A stretch of 39,062 nt of DNA from Priapulus caudatus. Its lineage: Eukaryota > Priapulida > Priapulimorpha > Priapulimorphida > Priapulidae. The notes under the pieces are model-generated. The model had not been told where the DNA came from and did not search any database. It saw only the letters and a list, made by a program, of their open reading frames with translations. The stretch lies in NCBI RefSeq assembly GCF_000485595.1, contig NW_014577235.1:42284-81345 (forward strand). The letters run 5' to 3'. Shown here in pieces: positions 21,516-33,900 of the stretch; within the stretch, counting starts at the first letter, position 1; the number at the start of each line of letters is the position of its first letter. Position numbers and translations under genes: made by a program.

Positions 21516-24116
21516 CTAAAAAAATCGTCTAGAAGTCTTTACACATTCTTTTAATACTATAAAGCTGGAGAACCAACTGGAATGAAAGTGAGCTTTGGTG
21601 AATACAAACACCTTTGGTGAAACATTGTACGAGGTCAATATATTTATATTTTAAAGTAAAAATTTCGTTTTTAAGTCTGCTTATAGTTGATATAAATTTA
21701 ACATAAAAATAATAAGAAACAAATTTTATGCTTGTAAAGTTTTTACAGCAGACGGCTTGCTCTGTGATATAAGTCTAAATTGTAAACGTAAGGCACAAAA
21801 TATAGTTCACGTAATTGAATACAGTACAACACTTTATTACGAAATGGTGTAGCAGCTGACTGTAATTATGTAGATCAGACAGTGATTGCCAGCATCGTAT
21901 ATAAAGCACGTCTCCACGTGCGCGCAGTACATACGTGTAAATACGTGTACATATATATATACGCAGACAGGACTGCGTCCTAAATTGATTGCAACACACA
22001 CACATGTACATAAACCACGTAACAAAAAAAGTACAACACTAATATTAAACAGAACATTGAAAGCTGATGAAAATCTAAACACCGTTTCCCGTGAATAAAT
22101 AAAAACAACCACAGCATTAGAATTTTATAACCTGGACTGAGCATCCAAGAGCAAAGTCTGAACCCATACAGTACAGACAGACTGGTCAAGGACTGACCGT
22201 GATATAAAAAGCTGCCATTTCCAATCACAACCGCTGCACCAGAGAAAATACACGAAGGACATAAATGTGTAAACGTTCTAAACCGTCTCTGTGTAACACA
22301 CCTGCAAGTTCATCCTGCAAAAGAAACGTATAAACGTTTAAAGGGGAAAACCTTTCAGAAATAAATACGGCTACCAGGAATTCTAATACGCACAACCAAT
22401 ATATATGCATCATGTTGACTGCCACTAGAACAGCAGCCAAGCCAATGGCTGTGGCCTTGTGAAAAAATTACCAATGTGCTGCTTACATGTAATGATTGGC
22501 CTCTTAATAAGTCTCTTGATCCTATTAATGAAATCACTATAGAACCAAGACATGAGCATGTAAAATCAATCTAGCATCTATTCGACCGTACACCTCAACC
22601 ATAAAAACAGAACTGACAAACGGTACACCGTATGCTGGTATTTCTTAATTGCCAACCACTACTGCCACAATCAGCAACAGACTACTACTGAAAATACTGC
22701 AGTGCAGTAACTAAATTGCATTAGAGCACCGTCAATGAGTAATTAACGTCAACACATGCTTGTGTGACCAGAAAACGAACAAGCAGACATACACGGTGGG
22801 TTTGAGCTCTGGTTGCAGCTAAGAGCTTGGGCAGCGTTCAACAGAACTCGACCGATTCCCTATGTCCCTCATCTAATAAAGCCTAGCGAATTCGTTCGAG
22901 ATTTTCCGAACGCACGTGTGGGCACAACTTAGTAGTGTAACGTGGTGTCCCCTAATTTTGAGCCAGCTAGTACTAACTAGCAGAACTAGAACTACAGAAC
23001 TCTGGTAGTTTGTGGTGGGCGTGTGATGATGATTGGACTGAGTGTTGTAGCTCATCTCAGAGTTAACGATCGCGCTAAATAGTAGTGTCATGATCTAAGC
23101 AAAGAAATTTGTGTACGAGTCAGTACACATCCATAATAAACTCTACTGTTCTGTTACCATTATATATTATAATACAAGTACTATATATATATATATATTT
23201 GGAATCAAACATTTACTATTTTACGTTACGATTAGTGAATTAGTTTCTTTCAACGGAACTATACATCAGACTACTATGCAATATGCATCATCTCAACTGC
23301 ATAAAAGAATATGTATATATACCAGAGAAGAATCCAATTTTATCCTTCATCTGCTCTCTTGCTTTTCCACACATAACACTTTCACTGCCCCATAAAGATT
23401 AATATGTATTATATTACAAATAAGTCGAGTACTTTTTCCAAACACAACAACCAGCTCATCTTTCTGGCAAGAATCACAATAGAATATTAAAAGGAGAAAA
23501 GGATTTGTACACGATACAAACCTTTAGAGTCAATATCTATGTTTAACAATTTAGTATAAAACTATGTTATCTCATTCCTCTATCGTCCACTACAAAAATA
23601 TGCATACCTTGATCATTTTCCTGGGTGGCTGTCAGAGGAGATGCTTTGTTGAAAAAATAACCTTGTTGTACAACAAGATGCGTACTCGGCTGTATCCATT
23701 ACTATGGTTACACACAAAACACAAGGGACAACTGAGATTTAGGACGTTCATACAAAGGGACGGTTTCTTTTTTACTAAGCTGTACCTTTTCACAGCAGTG
23801 CTTTGGCTCAAAAATCTACACTAGCCACCACCAATGGCGATTCTACACACGAGTTGCCACCGATAGCCACTGTACATACTAGAGAGTACTGACAGTCAGT
23901 CTACAACGCTAATTTCAGTCTGCGATAGCTGTTCCATACTGACATCCAACCATCGGTAAACACCATCCCCTCCCCTAGCGACCTACGATGGAGACCTGAT
24001 ATGAACTGAAGCCTCGCCAGTTATCTACAAACTTTCACCATCATGGCAGTACTGTGCAGCCCACTAAAAAACATACAGGAGGCAGTTGGGTGTTTTCAGT
24101 AGACGGGCAGCACTTT
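21516..24116. other. Probable TEAD 3' UTR / intergenic
   Basis: No gene recognised. AT-rich, with short AT microsatellites near 23160-23205. The first minus-strand AATAAA after the TEAD stop that I can find is at 21833-21838, which would give a 3' UTR of about 2.3 kb; this is only a candidate. Confidence 0.35.
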
Positions 24117-24230
24117 CTAGTCCTTGACTAATCTGTAGATATGATGCTGGGCTCCGTGTTCACTCGTTGACACCTCAAACACCAATGCCACACACAGCAG
24201 CGTTTCTTGTGTGTCTCTGTTTGTTACAAC
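24117..24230 (-). CDS. TEAD: TEAD terminal exon
   Basis: Acceptor ctattgcag; 37 codons and TAG at 24119-24117. It encodes [18 protein letters not shown] and the terminal [12 protein letters not shown]. It is 3.8 kb from exon 10 and too short to be found by open-frame length; it was found by its protein match. Confidence 0.95.
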   Translation of the reverse strand, partial: VVTNRDTQETLLCVALVFEVSTSEHGAQHHIYRLVKD

Positions 24231-27200
24231 CTGCAATAGCAGAATCCAAGCTTAACAATGGTGCTAAGATCTGGATGTAATATTACAAAACTGTACACTA
24301 GCATCGCATGTAACAATGCCATTGGCAGACGGATTGTATTGTAATGGACGGTAATGGTAAATAATGTTGAAATGAAATAATTGCTAAACTTGACTGCATG
24401 AATAGGTTCAAGAATTCCAGGATGCTGTGAATTCCATTGTCTGTCCGTCTTTCTGTCTGCCTATCTGTCCATTCATCCATCCATCAATCCACCCATCTAT
24501 GATTACAATAACTCATTACATAGGATACACAAGGTATTATGTGAAATTTCATTGACTTTTTTTTCATTCTTATTCGATAGCTAACACTAGTAGGGCTGAG
24601 AGGGTCTATGTCCCCCGGGGTACTGCCGTTACCCTGGGTACGGTCCGGTATACCGCAACGTACCCTGGTACTATCTAATATGCCGGACCATACCTCGCCT
24701 ACTCCACTAACGAGTCTAGGGAGTCGCCTACGCCTACTCCCTAACCCGAACCCGAACCCGAACCCGAACCCTAACCCTAACCCTAACCATATCAGATAGT
24801 GACCAGGGTACGTTCCGGTATACCGGACCGTACCCATGGTTCCGGCAGTACCCTGGGGGACATAGACCCTCTCAGCAACACTAGTAGGTGGCACTTCTGT
24901 ACATGTTTATTTCTCCATATTACAATACATGTGAACATTCAGAGCGTTTTGATTGCCTGAGTACGTGTCACGAGCCATTGCCCTTTAAACACAGATTTAC
25001 TGATGACATCCGAGACATGATCCAACCAGCCTGTATTCATTATTCCAGAATCTATCATCCTCACTCTTTCCTACAGCTATCAACTACCAGTAATAGTTGA
25101 AACTGCTGCGCTGCCAAAAATAGCATTTACACCTCGTTACATACCCCGGGTTTGTTGACACGTAGCTTAGTGACGTCATGCAGTATGCAGCGTCCGCGTG
25201 TTTCGCATCAAATTGCGATGGTAACCTCATAATTTCTCACAATTAAAGCAGGTCAATTACATTTTCAATCCGAAAATCCGACTTAAATTTTAGGCAGTTT
25301 TTCATATTTTTCGGTAAATACGTTTCTGATGGGCTTCACTTGTGGCAAAAATTTTGCTTTTATACTCTTTGTGGTAATTGAGAAATATCCAAAATACCAT
25401 TTTTATATAACAAGTGCCGCAAAGCGACAGCGCTCTAGCCGGGTATTCTTCTGATAAACTCACTGGCAACCAAATCAAGTGCGCCCTCCCGCCACCGCGT
25501 TCGCGCTCAGAGCATATATCTAGGATACTACTAATACAGATCTAAAATCTATGATAGCTACGCTTTGCTATACCGGTAGTACAGTAATAAAGATACAGCT
25601 GTGTAACTTTAATGACTTCGCTATATTAACATGTTATCATGGATATGCGTCGAGCGCGAGCGTAGTGGTGGTGGTGGGGAGAGGAGCGGGTGGAATAGCA
25701 AAAAGCAGTTGCCGCGAGATGGCGCGTGCAAGTGTCATCAATAATCAAAGATGGCATCGCCCTTCGTGCGTGATAACCTCACTCCATTGAGTTGCTGAAA
25801 TCCTTCCGGCTAAAATCCAAGTATATTCAGGCAGGCGAGAATTTCGCTCAGCTGTGAGTTAACACATCTGCATTGCAGGTTGCCAGGCAATAATTATGAT
25901 TAGAATAAAGCCAGTTCACCCCCATGCATGCGTAATGGGCTGCCCCCGTGTTATTGCCTACCCATGTGAGCATTCAGGGTGCTATTACAGTGTGCTAATA
26001 CAGGGTGCTACTCAGGGTGCTAATACAGACTGCTTTAGAAAATAATATGATTTAAGGAGCGTAAACCTTGTTCAACAAACATTTGCCTTTGCAATTGAAC
26101 TGTGCAACTGTAGCCTCACATCCACAATAGCAAAAGCAGTTCAATCCTTTGTTAACAGTCAACAAATTGAGGGTCAAAAGGTTATCAGACACTTACTCTT
26201 CGCATGTCAGCGGAAAGTACATTTCATGGTCCTTTCAATAAAGTGATAGAAATGGTAGGTCAGCGCTGAAGCAAAAAAGTTTTGCACTCGGTCCGTTAGA
26301 CCATGTCCTCAGAAAATGTCTGATATCTGACCTTTCCCCCACTGCCCTTTGACCTGTGACCTCCAATTTCGCACTGGTGATGGGTTTCCTCCCCATCACA
26401 CTATACATCGAATATTAAGATCGTAGGTCAAGCCGTTGAGATTTGTCCCGCAATTCCGTATTTCCTCCTATACCTTAAGTTAAGGGGGAAATATTCCCCT
26501 CTATTGACACATCTCGACCTTTGACCCTTGACCCCCAAATTCGACATCCCGAGTCCTTTTCACGATCCCCCTGACGTCCCAAATATCAAGACCGTACGTC
26601 GAGTGGTTAAGATTTGTGCCCAACTGTTGACGGACGGACGGACGCTCGGACGCTCGGACGGACTGACGGACGGACGGACAATCGTGCGATTCTACAAGCT
26701 GCATCTTACTTCGTCAGCTGAGCTAAAAATTCAGAATTTGTGTTGTCACATAATTAGGTGCTGGAAATTCATGAATTTTTTTGGCTTGAGCATAGAGATA
26801 CATCTCATCCATAAATAAAACGTATGATTGATTAGATTCATTGGCCCATAAACGTTTACTCTTCATTAGAGCAATACCCATGCAAAAGCTTGAGTGTATG
26901 CTTAACAGAATGTGTGGGGTAAAAATGTTTTCATTCATGAAAATAAAATTGCTATTTCACGTTTCGTTTGTTTTATGAAAATGCTAAGAATGTTCTAATA
27001 AAGTGTGAAAAAAATTCAACGTTTTTCCTAGCAAAGCCCGGCCAAGTTATGGCAAGCAGGGGTAGAAATTAACTTTTGAACAAGGGAGTCCAACGGACTC
27101 CCTGCCCTCAAAAAGAGGGAGTCCGCAGCAATATGAGGGAGTCTGCAGCCTGAAGTTCAAAACTAAAGATATTAACAATAACGTGTGTGCTTATTTTGAA

Positions 27201-27950
27201 GATTCATGCGGTTGCACGTCTGCCAAATTGTCTTTGGACATTTGCTGAAAAAATACGGTAATTCCGCGAGGCCATGCTCTGGAACGAACTAGTTAGTATG
27301 GCAGAATTTTCAGGGAGTTATACGGACTCCTGCATATGTCAAATCAGAGTCCGACAGTAAATCAGGGAGTATTTGACTCCGGACTCCGCACCTTGGGCAA
27401 GTATGTAATATTTTCAAACCAAACCTGAACAATGCCAGATCCCACCGTAGTTACACTATTTCTACATTACAGCTGAATGGATTGTGCAATAAATGTTTGG
27501 CCATATAGTCAGCCAACAACATTATTGATAATAGATGGAAGTAAGCGCCCCATAGATACACAGGCACAAAATTAAAGTGAAGACTAATAAAAACATGTAT
27601 ACATATCTATATCTACACAAATATTTCATACTGTGAGAGCAAGAGCAGATTAGCACTACGGGGTGTAGTTCGAATAAGCTGGATTCTAGGATAAATAAAC
27701 ATAACACCATAAGTACAAGCAAAGACTTTAATGAGATACGCATCTATTCTTATTATGGGGATTTCAGCAAAGGATAATTACATCACGTTTACAAGCCATA
27801 TTTACACTATATTAACATCTATATATATGGCTTTACATATTGAGACACACACGAAGCTGCTGCGGCATCGCTATTTTAGACCAGACTACATGAGCAAATA
27901 TGGACATCCCCACGTAAACACGTGCGCGCGCACGCAGGCACACAGACACA

Positions 27951-27994
<44 letters not shown>

Positions 27995-30900
27995 TGCACA
28001 CATACCTGTAGAACAGTAAAGTTCTCCAGAACGCTGTTCATCATGTACTTTTCTGGAAGTTGCTTTAGTTTGTGCACAAAGTTGATCATGTACTCGCACA
28101 TTGGCGAGCGATGGATGCGGTAAACGAAGCGTCCGTTCTCAAATCGAGCGTACTCCGTCTGCAATATCACATTGACGTCTCTTTATAGATACGATAACAT
28201 AAGGCTAAAATAGACACACCCTGTAAAACACTGAAACACACATTATCTCAATACGAAATATCAGCTTAGTTATTTCACTACCTAGGACATACTGGCAGCT
28301 AGATTTGCTCTTACCTCCACCTTCTCCACCACCTGCTTGCCGAAGCTGCACACCTTGGTGGAACACGTGATTGTCATGTTCTCACTGCTCTCGTATCTGC
28401 AAACAACGTGCCCATGAGATTCACGTGCTATGGTTAGCTTACCGGTACACAATGAATGCACGAATGTAACGGGAATGCATAGAGTTGCCTGGAGGCATTT
28501 ATTAATATTAAGATCTCACAAAGGACTCGTGCTGCGGGAACAACAGTACTCGTGAATGCTATGTATAGCTGTGTATGGATTCAGAAACGTTTGTAATTTG
28601 CAAATACTCTGTGTGAGTGGATGTGTATGGTGATTTTCTCACCATACTGATTACAGTGTATTGGGTGTTTCAAGCATGCTATCACTGCATTTAAACATTT
28701 CACTTTTACTAACTGCCTTCACATACTGTGCAAATCATCTGATAATGAACAAAAATGCAAGAGTTTCACTATGTCACACGTCTATGTGTTTCATGTGAGA
28801 GCGTGGCAGGCACTGTAGGTCATACACGTACATGCTCGTGACACCATAGAATGCTCCGGCTTCATCCTGAATGTTTGTGTTGAGGTCCGCCTGAATAACA
28901 GATAATTACAAAAACTATTACACTGTTGGACAACAGGGAGTCTTTCATTACACCGGAGCAAGTACTAGAAATGCACTTTCCTCCGCAATAGGTATTTTCC
29001 CACAATCTGGCTCTGGTGTAATCAGTTTAAGTCAAAAGTTACAGGTGTTGAGCAAATGCAGGTCCATAATCCTTTTTCTGACACCGTTGGTACAGATGTG
29101 CCTTCGTTGTATATCAAGATAATATCTTAGCAGGGTCTGTGGCAGCACCCATGAGCAAGCACATTAATATATATGCATCAAACATAATTATTAACACATT
29201 GAGTGAGATAACTAAAGACTATAAATAGTAGTATTAGTTTAATTGTACAGCAATAATTTTATAATTGAAATAGCCGGATAAATATAGACCATAAATACTC
29301 TATTACAGTGATGGCAATGTGACATATGGCAGCGTTATTACACGTTCGATGCCACGTTCATGTATAAGAGTGACACTCCACTAAAAAACAGATTTTGTTC
29401 AGCTTTTGTAATTATGGAATTGCAGATAATGGTTTATGGACCTGTACTGCTACAAAAAAACGTATGCAGAAGTTATCGCAGCAACTTACCCAAAATTTGA
29501 CAAGGAAGAATGCATACTGGGGTCCTTTTTCATACAAATCCCGCAAGCCTCCTTTTTTCTCTGGAAACTTGTCATATATCTGCCTGATATCCACTGCCTG
29601 TATAAATATAGCGATTGGGGGGAATTCTCATTGTGAAATGCAAATAATTCTAAAGCTGTAATTCAACATGTAAGTTAAATAGGCAAAAGAATGTATTTAC
29701 TAACTCTGTGTGTGTCTACTGTATATTCACCATTTATAATATTAGATTAGCACTATTAGTTAATAAAAGTTTGTCGTAGCCTACCTCCGGTGGTTCCGAG
29801 AAATCTGAACTAGGCCCACCAAGATGTACAAATAAATGTTTGTTATACTGAAACAAAAAAAAGTTGTCGATTACAATGCTTATATTTAATGCAGTGAACA
29901 GAAAACATTACGACATTTTAACGTAACAAAACAAATGATCACCAAAGATAACTTTGATAAAAAATAATTTAATTAAATAAAATTAAACTCCGCTTTTAAA
30001 TAGAATTGCTCCATTTGATGCACGTGTAGTTTAATCAGCTTTCTGATACGCCGCTACACAATCAGTATTTATACAACATTAATGTATCACCAAGCCATTT
30101 GTGACCACGAGGCTTGTGCATTGCTTACTGAGTCAGAGTCGTGTTGTTGATCCATGAAGGCAGAGAATTCTACCAGCCGGATTTTCTCTGTACCGATGCA
30201 GCAACCCTCCCAAGGTATAGAGGGTGCCCCTTGGGAGTAAGGCTGAGTGATAAAAGGCTTGATGCTACAATGATAACACGAGCCAATTATTAGCATTTCG
30301 TAACATTGCCATTCTCAAGAAATTCACTATTTATGACAAACCAACTAACTGTAAAAGTATGTTGTCTGCAAATACTTTTATTCCACACTGGTTACATTAC
30401 AACACTTGTATATGATTGCACAATCACCAAGCCACCAGATAATACCGCAGGGGTCGAAATAAGCGATGGTCCGATGGTCCGGGGCCATCAAATAATCAGA
30501 AGGACCATCAGATTTTCAAAGTCAATGGTCCGACGGACCATTGAATATTTTGGTCCCATTTTACGGTAATTTTCTTTCAAGTTTCCACGTGCAATATTCC
30601 AAGGATAGTGAGGATTATGTTGAAAAGGAAGATGAACAAATATTAGATAAGATGGACATGATGGAGTGTGCCAAGAAGGCTTATAATCGCTTGAATTAAC
30701 TGCTTGACTAAAGGAATGTTAACTGTATTAAATGAATGAATGTGCTTCTAAGAAATATTTGAGACATACTATATTCCGGTGTTATGGGTTCAACTAAATT
30801 CTACGGAAACAACTGTATTAACCAATATACTCTTAAAGTGAATAAACAATTACTGTATCGTTTAATACATTCATTGTAGGTGAATAATTAAACCATTTTA

Positions 30901-33900
30901 TCACCATGTAAAATCTATTTCTTACGCTTGCACGCCGCATTACTATTAGAGAACAATTTGAAACTTAGGAGGACCATCTAAAATTTAGGAGGACCATCTA
31001 AATTTCAAACTATATGGTCCTGTGGACCACCTCTTTTTTCTCCTTATTTCTACCCCTGATACCGGCAAAACTGGGACGGGTTTATTCACAGTGTTATTGT
31101 ATATTCCTAATGCATTTCAGAATCCAAAAGTGCTAGGGTCAATAGACCATGACAACTTTTTATTAGGTATTCATGTTACTAATAAGATATATACTTACTT
31201 TTCAGCTCCTCTTCTTTCTGAGTAGCCTTGTTGTAACATCTAAAAGCAACAACAATTTTACTAGGGCATGTTAGAGACTATTTAGGTCTTTAAAAAGTTA
31301 GAATTGTTAAATGAGTAAAATTTACCACTCAGCATGATAAAGTGAACCCCTGATTACAGTGGGCTATCCTACCATAATCACATCCATATATGTGCACATA
31401 CTACTAGGTCAATATAGTATAATTGAATTACTATGCTTAGTTCTACAAACACGAATACAATAAAATATGATATGACTACAGTCAAACTTGGGTTAGAACA
31501 CATGCTTTCTGTAAAGAATTTCTGTTGGATGTCAGTTCTAAAGTGGAACTACCTCTATAGATCAGACACCTGTTTATATAGGAATATTTTTTGGTTGCCC
31601 TTTGAGTGATCTTTATACACAGATTTGACTGTATTTATTTAAATATTAGTTCTTCGTACATGTACTGGTTGTGAGTTGGGGAACTGCTGGCGGGTGTTGC
31701 CACCAGACCCATACAGTCCCATCACCCCTGCAGAAGCACCGCCGACATTCTTGTTGTGTATCGCTGTTGCCGAAACGATCTGAGCCGACGACATACTGGC
31801 TAACGACTGGAGTGCCCTCTCCTTTGCACTGTGATCCTGCATACAATCCAATAATTATTTTTTAATGAGATAATAGTTCACTGTTGCTGCATCACCAGTC
31901 CCCAAAAGTATAATTTTATGGAGCATCTGTTATTTAATACTACTTATATCAGGAGTAGATAATAGGGAAGGAGTGTGACTTCAATAAACAAGGGAAATTC
32001 GTCATTTACTAGCCTTATAATACCTACGATTTACTACGCGTAACTCATCCAACTTGAGCTCAAATCGTACACAGTACATTCGCCTAGCATCGTGCGAAAT
32101 CGTTTCCTCATATACACCCGCAATCCGTAGATACAGACGAAAACGTACGACACGATTATCCATTCTTTGGCCAGCAAAATCGATGAGTTCAGAGAGCCAT
32201 TTGAAACAAAAGGCAGCTACTAACACTCGGCGATGCGGTGTGGCTCGCTGGGAGATTGCTGCTGATTGTGGTGGGCGTGCGTGCGTGGTACATACAGGTG
32301 CATACAGCTGTATGCCGGTATGACGGTATGCCGGTATGTAGCTGTATGCCGGGTCAAAGGTTATCTCGCCGAGTGTTGCGTTGATGTCCAATCTCCCAGC
32401 GAGTCACACCGCATCGCTGAGCGTTAGTAGCTGCCTTTTGTTTCAAATGGCTCTCTGAACGCATCGATTTTGCTGGCCAAAGAATGGATAATCGTGTCGT
32501 ACGTTTTAGTCTGTATCTACGGATTGCGGGTGTATACGAGGAAACGATTTCGCACGATGCTAGGCGAATGTACTGTGTACGATTTGAGCTCAAGTTGGTT
32601 GCGTTACGCGTAGTAAATCGTAGGTATTTTAAGGCTAGTAAATGACGAATTTCCCTTGTTTATTGATGTCACACTCCTTCCTTATCATCTACTCCTGACT
32701 TATATATATATATAGGTAGTTATTATTCAAAGGAAAAGAACAGAACAACATTTAACCTGTAATTTCACCCACATATTATCTTTTTAAAACCATTTACAAG
32801 ACCAAATAACATCAGCTCACTTTTATTTTTGACTGAAGCTCTCTAGATTTCTTTCTTGCCAAAACCTGGATATGACTGGACACTTGCTTTCGGGTACGGG
32901 TCTTTCCTGTACGTAACTTGATGTAGCGAGCTATCAACTCATTACGACCTGTTAATCAACGACAAAGCAAGAACACAAAGCTTTGAGTGCATTGCAGTAG
33001 ATGTATGTATACGACCACACTTAGAATCTGGCTTTTCCACAGCCGAAGCCAACCAGATTCAGCTACGAAGGAATGAGTGGCAAATTAGCTGGCTACAAAC
33101 CAACACAAAAATGTGAGCTATGCTAAGAATGCAACATCATCAGGCACACTGTTGCTTCATAGCTTCCATTACAAAATCAATACTTCCTATTGTCACTGGA
33201 GACATTAGGAATAATTACTTTCCTTTGAAAAGCTGTATGGGGCATGCACGATAAACCTCATGGATAACATTAACTTCTCTCCAAGTGAAAAACATTAATG
33301 TCATCTGAGCCTTGCCTGCCTAATACTATGCGAGTTCTAACTCAACAGTGTCCATTCCCGGCTGGATGCATGGTATTCGATTAGGCTCATTTGGTTAAAT
33401 CATTGAACTATAGGTGCAAAATTAGCACCCGCAAAGGAGAGAATATTCTGCCTGGGCAAATTCGGGGGAATATTCTGCCTGGGCTTCAAGCTAAAACTAT
33501 ATGTATGGCTGGTCACTTCGGTGTGTGTATTGTGGATAAGAGGACATTACTTGCAACTGGCATCACTTCATCACGAAGTGGTGCCACCTATACCTCCTTA
33601 TCACATACTACATAGTGGTATCACCTACGTTTCATTATCACATAACTGCATAAAAAGATGAACAGGTTCAGCTATCGGTAAGACATGGGTAATTGGCTGG
33701 TTACATAACCATCATAAAAATGTGAACAATTCTGAGAATCGCATGTCATCATGCAGACTGTTTCACAATGGGTTCACTGTTGTCTGTAGCACATCCATAC
33801 TATATATAAGCAGGGATAGAAATTAACTTTATTACAATGGAGTCTAACGAACTCCCTGCCCTCAAAAAGGGGAGTCCGCAGTCTTAAGTTCAAAATTAAA

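Noticed and set aside
24608-24799. Frame ending in repeated Asn-Pro
   Set aside because: Translation of the telomere-type hexamers in a MITE.
27731-28170. Frames rich in RTHA or VRAC repeats
   Set aside because: Microsatellite read-through; only the 28006-28158 part on the minus strand is a true TEAD exon.
32054-32593. Near-identical '[15 protein letters not shown]' proteins on opposite strands
   Set aside because: They are the same sequence read from the two arms of the foldback element; duplication of the frame is a by-product of the palindrome.
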